Under the pieces are notes generated by a model. The model was not told where the DNA came from. It worked only from the letters and a program-made list of their open reading frames with translations, and made no database searches. A program made the translations under genes and the position numbers. A DNA stretch of 64,000 nt from Paenibacillus spongiae. Its GTDB lineage: Bacteria; Bacillota; Bacilli; Paenibacillales; Paenibacillaceae. Location: positions 3,986,501 through 4,050,500 of the forward strand of contig NZ_CP091430.1 of assembly GCF_024734895.1 (NCBI RefSeq), read 5' to 3'. Positions 25,500 to 35,700 of this stretch are shown here, piece after piece (position 1 is the first letter of the stretch; every line of letters begins with the position of its first letter).

Positions 25500-28154
25500 A
25501 TGAAGTTACCTGATTTGTTACGTCAACAATTTACATCTGCGAATCCTCCCCGGAGCATGTTCCCGCTCTTATGGCTGCACGGGGACCCTCGGGAAACGGA
25601 GGAAGTGCTTCGCCGTGAGGTCAAGGCGATGGACGACGCTGGATGCGGCGGATTCATTATTGAGTCGCGACCGCATAACGACTACCTGGGCGAAGGGTGG
25701 TGGCGCGACGTTGAAATTTGTCTGGACGAAGCTCGAAGACGCGGCATGGACGTTTGGATGTTCGACGAGGAATATTACCCATCCGGTATTGCCGGGGGCA
25801 AAGTTCTGGAAAAGATGCCGGACTATCGGATGCAAGTATTGACGAAGGACACGATCCTCTGGAGCAGCGATCAAGGCGCAGTGGAGACGACTGATTTCGA
25901 ATACGATGACATTTTAAAGGTTATCTGCGTCAAGGACATTTCAGGCGAAAGGTTTGTACTGCCGGATCTGAAGGCGCTGGAGGCATCCACGAATAAGTGG
26001 CATTTAGCAAGTGAGGATCCTGAACAATGGACGATTCATGTCATTGGCATCAAGCCCTCATGGAATGGACGGATGTTCGACAAGATGGTTGATTACCTAT
26101 GTCCAGAAGTGACGGATTGCTTCATTGAGCTGACTTATGAACGGACAAAACGTCAGTTTCCGGAATATTGGGGGACGACCATCAAAGGCTTCTTCGGAGA
26201 TGAAACAAGCTTTGAAAATTTTGGCTCTTACGATGTTCTATTCGGTGAAGACACCCCTTGTTTTCCTTGGTCGCGTGTATTGCGGGACACCTTCATGGAG
26301 TCGAAAGGCTACGATCTCATAGACTTGATTGAATCGCTGTGGTTTGATTCCGGCGAGAAGACGTCCGAGATCCGAGTCGATTTCATGGACCATATCACGC
26401 AGCTTTTCTCCAATAATTTCTTCAGACGCATTCAGCAATGGTGTCACTTGAACGGCGTACAATTCATCGGCCATATCGTCGAGGACAATCACGCACACAT
26501 GCATCATGGATACGGAGTCGGTCATTTCTTCCGCACGACGAAACACTTCGACATGGGCGGTTACGATTTCGTGCTGCGACAGCTCGATTCGGAGCAGAAG
26601 CAATCCCCTTATGAGGAATATTTCCCGCAATTCAAAACTTATCGCGATGGGCCATATCCCGACTTCTTCCACTATACGCTGGCCAAGTTGGCGCAGTCCG
26701 CTGCTCATCTGGAAGTGGGCACCAGTCTTGTTATGTGCGAGAATTTCGGAGCTTACGGCTGGGATATCGGGCTGCGGGAGATGAAATGGCTAACCGACTG
26801 GATGACGGCTCGCGGCACAAACTGGTATGTGCCCCATGCCTTTTCCCCGATTTTTCCTGACCCGGACTGCCCGCCTCATTTTTATGCTGGCGGCAATAAC
26901 CCGCAATGGCCTTATTTTAGACAATGGGGAGATTACGCGAATCGGTCCTGTCTTATGCTGCGGGATGCCAATCACGTTGCGTCGATCGCCGTTCTTTACC
27001 CTGCAGAATCGCATTGGGCGGGAGATCAAGACGCACTTGACGGCGTATGCAAAACATTGATGCAAAATCAGTATGACTTCGATATCCTGTCGATGGATTT
27101 ACTGATGGACACCCAGCGTTGTGTGCTGGAAGATGATTCTTTGCGCATTCGCAACGAACGGTTTAATATGGTCATTTTGCCGAGAATACACACGTTACCG
27201 CTGCGCGTCTTGAACCGACTGCAAGCGTTTATCGCCTCAGGAGGCAAAGTTGTCTCCATTGATCACGCTTTCGAGAATGGTACGACCGTCGAGCTTCAAC
27301 AACTAGCTGGACTGTTATCAGAGACATTGAGGCCCGGCATTGAAACGACGATATCTTTCCCTGAACTGCGCTTTTGCCATTATCGGAAGGACGGTCTCGA
27401 TATCTTTTTCCTGAACAATGAGAGCGTCGATGAAATGTTCGAAGATCTTGTCGGATTCCCTGTAAGCGGTGTTCCCGAACGTTGGACGCCGATGGATGGA
27501 AAGATTGAGAAACTGCCGCTCTATGATCGGACTGAAGCACGGGTCCGCGTACCTGTTCGTTTGGGCCCGTACGAGGCTTATTTCATCGTCTTCAAGCCGG
27601 GCGATGAAGAGGGTGGATTCCATTTGACGACGAAAGACGTTCTGCCGAGCGAGTGGCATGAAGTCGTTCGGGGAGAGGATGAGAACATCTATATCGTTAA
27701 GCCTCACGCGGCTCGATCCGTGGATAATTGGAGCGTCACAGCTATCGGTAGTCCGTTACAACAGGCGAGGAATCCTGCAACGGAGTCTATTCGTGGCTTA
27801 GGCAATTGGCATGGAATCAGTGGAATGGAGACATTCAGCGGCAGCGTCGTATACGAGGCTTCTTTTTCGATCGAATCCACGGAGCTTCGATATCGGATAG
27901 ACCTCGGGGAAGCGGGTGAAATCGCTAATATCGAAATAAATGGACAGAACCTGATACCGAGAATATGTCCTCCCTATCGTTGGGAGCTGCCGCCAGAACT
28001 CTTGAAGCATCAAGTGAATCACCTTCGCGTAACGGTGACAAACACTCTTGGTCCCTATTTTACGGAGGATCATTTTCGCAGAGATGTTCCTGCGCCTTCC
28101 GGCTTGATCGGTCCGGTGACGTTAACAGCCTATGAGCGAAACAAAATCAAGTAA
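25500..28154 (+). CDS. GH106-like glycoside hydrolase (alpha-L-rhamnosidase type)
   Basis: 884 residues, GGAGG 8 nt before the ATG, no signal peptide, so it is cytoplasmic. GGFIIESRPHNDYLGEGWW, EARRRGMDVWMFDEEYYPSG and GFFGDETSF are motifs of the large GH106-related enzymes, and the acidic residues in these segments are candidate catalytic groups. The C-terminal part (from about residue 740: GSVVYEASFSI, RIDLGEAGEIANIEINGQ) is a galactose-binding-like jelly roll. Rhamnosidase activity is inferred from the family; related proteins may cut other linkages. It is co-directional with the AraC gene and 48 bp before a GH140-like gene, so this is a plant-glycan utilisation operon that has lost its transporter. 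Confidence 0.8.
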   Translation: MKLPDLLRQQFTSANPPRSMFPLLWLHGDPRETEEVLRREVKAMDDAGCGGFIIESRPHNDYLGEGWWRDVEICLDEARRRGMDVWMFDEEYYPSGIAGGKVLEKMPDYRMQVLTKDTILWSSDQGAVETTDFEYDDILKVICVKDISGERFVLPDLKALEASTNKWHLASEDPEQWTIHVIGIKPSWNGRMFDKMVDYLCPEVTDCFIELTYERTKRQFPEYWGTTIKGFFGDETSFENFGSYDVLFGEDTPCFPWSRVLRDTFMESKGYDLIDLIESLWFDSGEKTSEIRVDFMDHITQLFSNNFFRRIQQWCHLNGVQFIGHIVEDNHAHMHHGYGVGHFFRTTKHFDMGGYDFVLRQLDSEQKQSPYEEYFPQFKTYRDGPYPDFFHYTLAKLAQSAAHLEVGTSLVMCENFGAYGWDIGLREMKWLTDWMTARGTNWYVPHAFSPIFPDPDCPPHFYAGGNNPQWPYFRQWGDYANRSCLMLRDANHVASIAVLYPAESHWAGDQDALDGVCKTLMQNQYDFDILSMDLLMDTQRCVLEDDSLRIRNERFNMVILPRIHTLPLRVLNRLQAFIASGGKVVSIDHAFENGTTVELQQLAGLLSETLRPGIETTISFPELRFCHYRKDGLDIFFLNNESVDEMFEDLVGFPVSGVPERWTPMDGKIEKLPLYDRTEARVRVPVRLGPYEAYFIVFKPGDEEGGFHLTTKDVLPSEWHEVVRGEDENIYIVKPHAARSVDNWSVTAIGSPLQQARNPATESIRGLGNWHGISGMETFSGSVVYEASFSIESTELRYRIDLGEAGEIANIEINGQNLIPRICPPYRWELPPELLKHQVNHLRVTVTNTLGPYFTEDHFRRDVPAPSGLIGPVTLTAYERNKIK

Positions 28155-28202
28155 AGTTGAACAAATGATTCATTGCAGGAAACAATGAAGGGAGAGGATA
28201 AC

Positions 28203-29819
28203 ATGAAAATTGCACAAAATCAGGTGATTGAACTGGCGTTTGTCTCCAAGAAAACGTATGAAAACCCTTACCGCCACGTTCAGATCAGCATGATCGTCGA
28301 GGAAGAGGGCGGTTCGAGAACGGTGCCCGGGTTTTGGGACGGAGGACAATCGTGGAAGATCAGGTATTCATCCGCCCGAACGGGATCGTTCCGTTATCGG
28401 ACGATATGTTCAGACGCTTCCAACCCTGACCTGCATGGGCAGGAAGGACGAATGGACATTACGCCTTATACCGGCAGCAATCCTCTGTACCGTCATGGTC
28501 CCGTCAGAAAAAGCGGCGATAACCGATATCTCGAGCATGAAGACGGCAAGCCTTTTTTCTGGTTGGCGGATACGTGGTGGATGAGCTTAACTAAACGGAT
28601 AAAGTGGCCGGAAGAGTACAAAGAGATGGCGTCCGACCGTGTAAACAAAGGGTTTTCGGTTATCCAGATCGTGGCAGGCTTGTACCCGGATATGCATCCA
28701 TTCGACGAGCGCGGAGCTAATGAGGCCGGCTTCCCCTGGAACAGTGATTTTACGGAGGTCAACCCGGCGTATTTCCAGAAAGCGGACGAAAGAATAGCGG
28801 CTTTGGTGGAAGACGGTTTAATGCCATGTTTGGTGGGGAGTTGGGGATTTTACCTCGATTTCGCCGGTGAAGCGGCCATGAAGAGGCATTGGGATTACCT
28901 GATTGCACGTTACGGGGCTCTTCCGGTCGTCTGGTGCATCGCAGGAGAAGCGTCCATGCCGTTCTATCAAAATCCGAATTTAGGCAATAAGGAGAAAATG
29001 GCTGAATACGAGGTCGCAACCCGCCGAGGATGGACGGAAGTTACCCGTTATGTCAAAGAACGCGATCCATATGGCCGTATGATCACTATCCATTCCACAC
29101 AATACGGTCATAAAGAGGTGGACGATCCGTCGCTGCTCGATCTAGACATGCTGCAAACGGGGCACAGCAGCTTTACAAGCATTCCCAATACCATTACAAC
29201 GATTCGGAATTCTGTCGCCAGAAAGCCGCGGTTGCCCGCCATCATTGCGGAAGTCTGTTACGAAGGAATCGGCGGAAGCAGCTATCACGATATTCAGCGG
29301 TTTTTCTTCTGGTCAAGCGTGTTAAGCGGAACTTGCGGACATACTTACGGAGCCAACGGAATTTGGCAGATCAATGGTACGGATGAGCCTTATGGTCGCT
29401 CCCCTTACGGCAAAAGCTGGGGCAATCTTCCATGGAATGAAGCTTACCGGTTGCCGGGTTCTCTACATGTGGGGCTTGGAAAAAAATTGCTCGAACGATA
29501 CCGCTGGTGGAAATTCGAATCTCATCCGGAGTGGGTGGAACAGCATGCGGATGATCATCGTTTCGTCGCCTCGTACGCAGCGGGAATTCCGGGCGAGGTA
29601 AGGCTTATTTTCCTGCCGTTCCTGGAAGGCTTGCTGTGGGGGGGAGTGTTGGTTAAGCAGATCGAGCAGGATTCCCGTTATCGGGCGTATTATTACGACC
29701 CTATCTCGGGTGAAGACCATGATTTGGGCAAGGTCGTTCCGAACGAGCAAGGTGAGTGGCGCTCCGGCGCCACAACCGCATTCCAAGACTGGGTACTCGT
29801 ACTCGAGAAAGAGGCTTGA
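28203..29819 (+). CDS. GH140-like (apiosidase-like) glycoside hydrolase
   Basis: 538 residues from ATG 28203 with GGGAGAGG upstream; an in-frame TTG at 28173 is rejected. The first 90 residues match a DUF5060-type beta domain (PGFWDGGQSWKIRYS, TGSFRYRTICS). The DUF4038/apiosidase-like barrel follows: GKPFFWLADTWWM, ADERIAALVEDGLMPCLVG, VVWCIAGEASM with a likely acid/base Glu, and AEVCYEGIGG with a likely nucleophile Glu. Cytoplasmic. Known GH140 members remove apiose from rhamnogalacturonan II, which would fit a partner of a rhamnosidase, but exact specificity is not shown by sequence. Confidence 0.82.
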   Translation: MKIAQNQVIELAFVSKKTYENPYRHVQISMIVEEEGGSRTVPGFWDGGQSWKIRYSSARTGSFRYRTICSDASNPDLHGQEGRMDITPYTGSNPLYRHGPVRKSGDNRYLEHEDGKPFFWLADTWWMSLTKRIKWPEEYKEMASDRVNKGFSVIQIVAGLYPDMHPFDERGANEAGFPWNSDFTEVNPAYFQKADERIAALVEDGLMPCLVGSWGFYLDFAGEAAMKRHWDYLIARYGALPVVWCIAGEASMPFYQNPNLGNKEKMAEYEVATRRGWTEVTRYVKERDPYGRMITIHSTQYGHKEVDDPSLLDLDMLQTGHSSFTSIPNTITTIRNSVARKPRLPAIIAEVCYEGIGGSSYHDIQRFFFWSSVLSGTCGHTYGANGIWQINGTDEPYGRSPYGKSWGNLPWNEAYRLPGSLHVGLGKKLLERYRWWKFESHPEWVEQHADDHRFVASYAAGIPGEVRLIFLPFLEGLLWGGVLVKQIEQDSRYRAYYYDPISGEDHDLGKVVPNEQGEWRSGATTAFQDWVLVLEKEA

Positions 29820-29869
29820 GCCATGCAACGAATCGCGCCCGGTTTATATAAATAGAAGAGAAAACAGCG

Positions 29870-30108
29870 ATGGTCAAAAGAGGTTAATTTGTAGCTGTTC
29901 TGGTCCTTTCAGTGATGCTTATTGTTTCCGCTTGCAGCAGCAGCGGGGAAGAGTCCGCCAATTCAGGCGGTCCACCAAGTGCTCGGCTTCGGGCGGGGAA
30001 GCGGAAGGGGATCCGTATTGGGGCCAATACGAGCCCGGGATCGAGATTTCCACGGTTACAGCTTCAGGAAACGGGGCAACTGGTAGATTTGTCGGAAATA
30101 ATTTATGA
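29870..30108 (+). pseudogene. Sugar ABC-transporter binding lipoprotein, relic of the 5' end
   Basis: A signal peptide with lipobox is visible (AVLVLSVMLIVSACSSSGEE) but the start frame MVKRG stops at once. Further on, another frame reads DPYWGQYEPGIEISTV, a typical start of the mature domain of Paenibacillus extracellular sugar-binding proteins. The rest of the gene and any permease genes are missing. The relic is cut by a TGACAAGAAC repeat at 30104. It shows the GH106/GH140 operon once had its own uptake system. Confidence 0.65.
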
Positions 30109-30152
30109 CAAGAACATACTTTCCTTAAAAGTCGCGTAGTTGCGACTTTTTT
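30104..30152 (+). repeat. TGACAAGAAC-family repeat with terminator
   Basis: TGACAAGAACATACTTTCC then AAGTCGCGTAGTTGCGACTT with a T-run. 30153-30437 holds a shorter echo (ACAACATACCTCCTTAACC) and no gene that I can support. Confidence 0.8.
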
Positions 30153-30437
30153 TATTTAAGGACGCAAGTTCACAACAACATACCTCCTTAACCGCGGCAG
30201 CAGTTGTTTGATAATATAAAGGAAACAAGGTGCTATTAATGATGATATTCTTATTTATTGGAATTTACTTTATGCCCGTTTTAGGCACCTTATACTGCGG
30301 AAGTTTTCTGGAGTGGATAAATTTTCGCACTTATAGTTTGGACGATCACGATCTGTATTTTTCTATAAACAACTAGGTTTGATTTAACGGGGAACGATTG
30401 TTCAACAAACAAAATTATTGGGTTGGAGAGTGCATTA

Positions 30438-30722
30438 ATGGTGGAAAAATATCCAGAAAATTATTTTGAACACTTTATTTTTTGCTTAAAAACTACGAAC
30501 AAACAACAAAATGAGGAAGGTTTTACGGAGTTAGCAAAATTATATATTGAAATCGAGGGTATTGATGTATTTTCGGAATTGATTAAAGAGATCCAACTGA
30601 TTGGTGCAAACAATGATTGGGGTTATTTTGAAAAAACAGCTCAAGAGTATGAATTGGATAATATGGACCTTGAAAATATAAAAAAACTGGCTGAAATCGC
30701 TAGTAAAATTTATAGCACTTAA
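30438..30722 (+). CDS. Small acidic helical protein, unknown
   Basis: 94 residues from ATG 30438 with GGAGAG 7 nt upstream. It is acidic and mostly helical (YPENYFEHFIFCLKTTNKQQ, LYIEIEGIDVFSELIKEI, TAQEYELDNMDLENI). Size and character resemble small immunity proteins of polymorphic toxin systems, but no family is recognised and no toxin is adjacent. It stands alone, AT-rich, between a relic and a phosphotransferase gene. Confidence 0.6.
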   Translation: MVEKYPENYFEHFIFCLKTTNKQQNEEGFTELAKLYIEIEGIDVFSELIKEIQLIGANNDWGYFEKTAQEYELDNMDLENIKKLAEIASKIYST

Positions 30723-30838
30723 CGCTTCGGGAAACAAAAAGGGGTCAAGTATATGATATATGCAAGATTTTGGGGTTGATTCGGTTTTCGGAGAAACGAA
30801 TCGAATTATCACTTACTATCTAAAACAGGAGGTACCAT

Positions 30839-31720
30839 ATGAGTTCCATTCTTAACGTTATAGAAAAGCTAAAGTTGAACGTCTCGAATATAGAAGATGT
30901 TCCAGAGTCATTTAGTTCAGATGTATACAAACTTACTCTTGCTAGCGGAGAAAACGTTTATGTAAAAATTCCATTTAACAAGGATAAACTATTCCGTGAA
31001 TTTCAGATGCTAGAAACATTAAAGGGTATCATACCTGTTCCTAAGGTACTGGATATTTGGTACGGGGATGAAAGTACTACCGGGGCATTGATTCTTTCAG
31101 CAATTCAAGGCATGCCTTGTACGGGAGACATTGATGAGAAACTCTCTTATCAAATTGGCGTGTATCATGCTATGCTCCATGAGGTTAAAACTCCTGGGTA
31201 TGGTTACCTTGTAACCGATGGTTTTAAGTTACTTGACCAAAATAATTGGAGATTACATATCAAAAGTAATTTTGAAAAGTGGAAAGAGCCATGCAAAGAG
31301 ATTCTCGACTCAAAATTGTATGAAAGATGTATTCTTCACTTTGATGGAGTTTTCTCTGCTTTACCGGATCCTGACGGACCATGCATTGTTCACCTGGATT
31401 TTAGACCAGGTAATATATTGGTGAATGGTAACGAGGTTGCTGGCATTATTGATTTCGAGAGTGCCCGTGGCGGATCGTCGGAAATAGATTTTACAAAAGT
31501 CAATCGATTTATTTGGGAAGTCAATCCGAGAACAAAGATACCGTTCATTGAAGGTTATCAATCGATTCGACCTATGTTGGCTCTGGAAAGAGTGCTGCCA
31601 TTTTATGATATTTACGATGCTTTCAGCGCAGTTGTTTGGTGTAAAAACAGAGGAATTGAAAAAAACCAAACGTTCCTTCAGGAAAATATTCTTACTTTAA
31701 GGAATTCGGTGGGTTATTGA
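30839..31720 (+). CDS. Aminoglycoside-phosphotransferase-family kinase
   Basis: 293 residues, AGGAGG 6 nt before the ATG. N-lobe: SDVYKLTLASGENVYVKIP with the ATP-binding Lys. C-lobe: VHLDFRPGNILVNG is the HxDxxxxN catalytic loop and IIDFESARGG carries the metal-binding Asp. This is the APH/choline kinase fold, intact. Members phosphorylate aminoglycosides, choline, homoserine or other small hydroxyl compounds, and the sequence does not identify the substrate. A terminator follows within 30 bp, so it is a single-gene unit. Confidence 0.87.
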   Translation: MSSILNVIEKLKLNVSNIEDVPESFSSDVYKLTLASGENVYVKIPFNKDKLFREFQMLETLKGIIPVPKVLDIWYGDESTTGALILSAIQGMPCTGDIDEKLSYQIGVYHAMLHEVKTPGYGYLVTDGFKLLDQNNWRLHIKSNFEKWKEPCKEILDSKLYERCILHFDGVFSALPDPDGPCIVHLDFRPGNILVNGNEVAGIIDFESARGGSSEIDFTKVNRFIWEVNPRTKIPFIEGYQSIRPMLALERVLPFYDIYDAFSAVVWCKNRGIEKNQTFLQENILTLRNSVGY

Positions 31721-31746
31721 GCATAGTTGTTTAGATTTGATAGGGC

Positions 31747-31773
31747 AGGCCATCCCACAAAGGATGGCCTTTA
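31747..31773 (+). terminator. Rho-independent terminator
   Basis: AGGCCATCC-cacaaa-GGATGGCCT followed by a short T-run. 31774-32041 carries no gene; a TATAAT box at 32001 is a possible -10 for the cupin gene, and GTGAC/GTCAC half-sites lie near 31952-31977. Confidence 0.75.
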
Positions 31774-32041
31774 AACTTGCCGTTACAGATAGCGCGGAGA
31801 ACCGTATCACAACTAAATGTGAATATATCATGATAATCTGCTCCAGTAATTGAGGCGGAACAATGGATTTGTTGCACCCCCAATACTACAGTCCATCATC
31901 ATGTCTACTTACATATTTATGAATTATATCTAGAAAAACCAATTTAGTCATGTGACAAAACTAATGACAACGGTCACTATTCGTCCAGACTTTTCTTATC
32001 TATAATAGCTGAATGGGCAATTCACTAAGGAGCGAGCATGA

Positions 32042-32590
32042 ATGGAACCAATGGTTACGAATAAAGTCACAGGTGAACAAATTACATTTTTAGAAACAGC
32101 AAAGGAGACGAACGGTGAATATTTACTAATTGAAGTCGCGCTACCCCCACATGGCGATGGTCCACCCTTACATATTCATGATCGATTCGAAGAGGAGTTT
32201 GAAGTGATCTCTGGTAAGCTCACCGTAACCTTAGGCAAAACAAAGTACGTGTTAGAAGCAGGAGATCGTCGCATTGCCCCGATCAAAACGCCTCACACAT
32301 TTACAAACGATGATGATGAGCCTGTTGTATTCCGCGTTCGATTAACGCCGCCAAGCAAGTTTGAGCAGTCTGTTCGCATTCATTACGGGCTCATGGCCGA
32401 TGGATTAACAGATGAGAAAGGCACCCCCAAATCACTCGCCCAGACCGCATTAATTTTAACATTACAAAACACACTGATCGTTGGTATTCCACTCTGGCTG
32501 CAACGTTGTTTCTTTGGAGTAATCGTCAAACGTGCCCGTAAAAAAGGCGTGTATGCAGTTCTCGAAAAGTACACGGGAGAGAAGTTGTGA
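32042..32590 (+). CDS. Cupin-domain protein
   Basis: 182 residues. A single cupin_2 barrel: LPPHGDGPPLHIHDRFEEEF is motif 1 (His-x-His ... Glu) and PHTFTNDDDEPVVFRV is motif 2 (His), so a metal site is complete. The C-terminal 60 residues add a hydrophobic stretch (LILTLQNTLIVGIPLWLQ) that may contact the membrane. Such proteins often come from loci for small-molecule stress or quercetinase-like activity, but no function can be assigned here. An AAGGAGCG ribosome binding site and a -10 box (32001) precede it. Confidence 0.82.
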   Translation: MEPMVTNKVTGEQITFLETAKETNGEYLLIEVALPPHGDGPPLHIHDRFEEEFEVISGKLTVTLGKTKYVLEAGDRRIAPIKTPHTFTNDDDEPVVFRVRLTPPSKFEQSVRIHYGLMADGLTDEKGTPKSLAQTALILTLQNTLIVGIPLWLQRCFFGVIVKRARKKGVYAVLEKYTGEKL

Positions 32591-32732
32591 ATGAGATTAA
32601 CTGACCTGTGCATAGGGGCAAATAAGATTTCATTCACCGAAGCTCATTCGGTTGTTCGATAGCATAACAGATCGTAATAGCAATGTCATCGGGCTCTATT
32701 TGGATTAACTCAGTAACGAAAGGAATAGTAGT

Positions 32733-35700
32733 ATGAAAAATAGAAAAGGCATCTTCTCTTTGCTGGCGGCCGTTACGCTATTGCTGCCGCTGATTGGAGC
32801 GTTGGCAGTCACAATTGCTGCTCCGGTAAGTGCCGCAGCTCACGCAGGGCAAATCATGACCAACTACGAAACGGAGACCAACAACGTCTACCCCGGCAGG
32901 GCCACCCAGTATACGTACAGTCTGGGCGGCGTCGTACTGCAAAGTGCTACTCTGCCGGCGGCGGCCGATTGGGTCACGCCTTCCAATTATTATGATACCG
33001 GCTGGTTTCGCGATAGCTGGAACGAAACGTATACGTACAGCAATTTCGGCCAAATCAGTCAAACAAACGACCCGATGAGCATTCCGCCAACCGCTGCCTG
33101 GGCAACGATATCTTCTTTTCAAATCGAAGGCACTATGACTGTCCCGATTCGTGATACGGTCTATCATTATTCCGTTAACGGAACCGATGTTCTGACCGCT
33201 GTGAATGCTTTGCTTATTCCGCCAAATGCTCTGTGGGCGTCGCTAGCCTCCTTTAATGATGGCTGGACCCCAAGCAAAAATCATACGTATGCGACGTATA
33301 CGCTGCAACGGGCGACTCCATCCGTCCAATCGTTCACGATTTCTTCCAATAGCGGACATCCCGTCTATGCGAAGAACGGCGATGAGGTTACGGTTGCGCT
33401 GCGGACCGATGTTCCGATTGCTGTACCTGTTCTGAAAATTGGCGGTGTAGAGGTGCCGGTATCGGGAAGCGGCACCAATTGGAGCGCTAGCCTGGAGCTA
33501 ACGGGCATCGTCGACGAAGGAACGCTGCCGGTGTATGCCACCGTGTATACGGAGGAAGGCACACCTGGCCCGATTCTCTCCGCAACGACAGACGGCTCAT
33601 TCGTCATCTACGACAATACGAGCCCGGTCGGTGCGCTGTCCATTAATGGGGGAGCGGCTGCCGCTAATTCCGCCAACGTTATTTTGGACGTCACGACGGA
33701 CGGAACGACTGCCCAGATGCGGTTCTCCAATGACGGGACGGTTTGGAGCGGGTGGGAGACGGTTGCGTTGTCTAAACCATGGACGATGTCGGTCGGCGAC
33801 GGTGTGAAGACGGTGTATTTGCAGCTTCGTGATGAAGCCGGCAATGTTTCGAATATGTCGGACAGCATTACGCTGGACACGGTTCCGCCTGACGCCGCGC
33901 TGACGATTAATAGCGGCGCCGCCTACGCTACTTCAACGGATGTCGGGCTAGCTATCGGCAACCCTGACGGAACGGCCGCTACGATGCAATTCTCGAACGA
34001 CGGATTGACCTGGAGCGGGTGGGAGCCATATCATGCAACGAAAGCATGGACGCTGGCAGCCGGCGACGGAACGAAGACGGTATATCTGCAATTGCGTGAC
34101 GCGGCGGGCAACGTAGCGGCTGCAAGCGATGGCATCACGTTGGATACGACTGCGCCAAGCGGGACGCTGGTGATCGACAATGGCGCTCTATACGCGACAT
34201 CCACGAGTGTAACATTGACGGTCACCTCCGACGATTCGGCTGCTGAGATGCGATTCTCGAACGACGGGACGAGTTGGAGCAGGTGGGAGTCTAATAGCGC
34301 GACCAAAGGGTGGACGTTGGCAGCCGGCGACGGTGTGAAAATGGTGCGCTTGCAACTGCGTGACGCAGCCGGCAACATATCAGACGCGAATGACAGCATC
34401 ACGTTGGATACGACGGCGCCAAGCGGGACGCTGGAGATCGACAATGGCGCGTTGTACGCGAAGACGGACAACGTAACACTAAGTATTGGCTCGGATGACA
34501 CTGGCGCCGAATTGCGTTTCTCGAACGACGCCACGTTATGGAGCGGCTGGGAGCCATACACTGCAACAAAGACATGGACGCTCGCTTCTGGCGACGGCAC
34601 AAAGACGGTATATCTGCAGCTACGAGATACGGCAGGTCATATTTCCGCCTATAGTTCTGGTATTCTGCTTGATACGACCCGCCCGGTGGGATCCATCGTC
34701 TTGAATGGCGGCGAACTTTTGACAACGGATCCAGCGGTAGTAATCGCCTTAACGGCTGACGATGGAGCCGCGCCTGCATCCGGAGTTGTGGAGGCGAGTA
34801 TTTCGATCGACGGCGGCGCGACTTGGAGCGCTTGGTCTCATGCCGCTTCCCAGCTTTCGGTTACGTTGTCCGGTTACGGCAACATAACGGTATTAGTCAA
34901 GGTTCGGGATGCCGCCGGCAATGAAAGCCTCCCTTTGTCGGACGATATTACGCTGCGTTCGATTCCAACCGTGCTGGACGGCACACTGAATGGATTCGAA
35001 GACACGCCTTATACGTTCACTGCATCCGACTTCGGTTACACCAACGATGACGGCTCTGTACTCGACCGCATTGTGATCGGGACGCTGCCGGGGAACGGCC
35101 GGCTCGAGCTTAATGGTGCTGCCGTGCTCGCAGGACAGAGCATTCGTTTGGCTGATGCCGGGGGGCTGGCGTTCCGGCCTGACGCTGATTGGAACGGAAT
35201 AACGACGCTCAGCTGGTCAGCGGAAGCGGCGGGCGTGGCATCTTCCGGCAGCGCAACGGCGACGATTGTCGTCGCTGCGGTGAACGATCCTCCGACTGCG
35301 GAAGATTTAAGCTTTAACACGACAGCGAATAACGAAGTGAACGGCCAGTTGAAGGCGACTGACAAAGAGAACGCTGCACTCATCTATAGCATTGTGGATC
35401 AACCAGCGACGGGCAAGCTGACGCTGCTCGATTCGGCCGCTGGTACATTCTCCTATATACCGGCGAACATCGGCACGGTGACGTTTACGTATCGGGTTAG
35501 CGACGGTACGGATAACTCCGCTCCCGCAACCGTCACAATCATCAACAAACAGTCGGAACAACCAGGGCAGCCATGGCAGCCTTGGCTGCCGGAGCAGCCT
35601 GCCGGTAATGACAATCTGGCGGCTGTCGTCGGCGCCGAGAAGCTGGATCATCTGCTGCAGCTGACGCAGGAGAAGACGGAGCTAGGCAATACGGTGACGG

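Noticed and set aside
34399..34779. 126-codon minus-strand frame opposite the SLH gene
   Set aside because: Shadow of the repeated Ig-like coding units.
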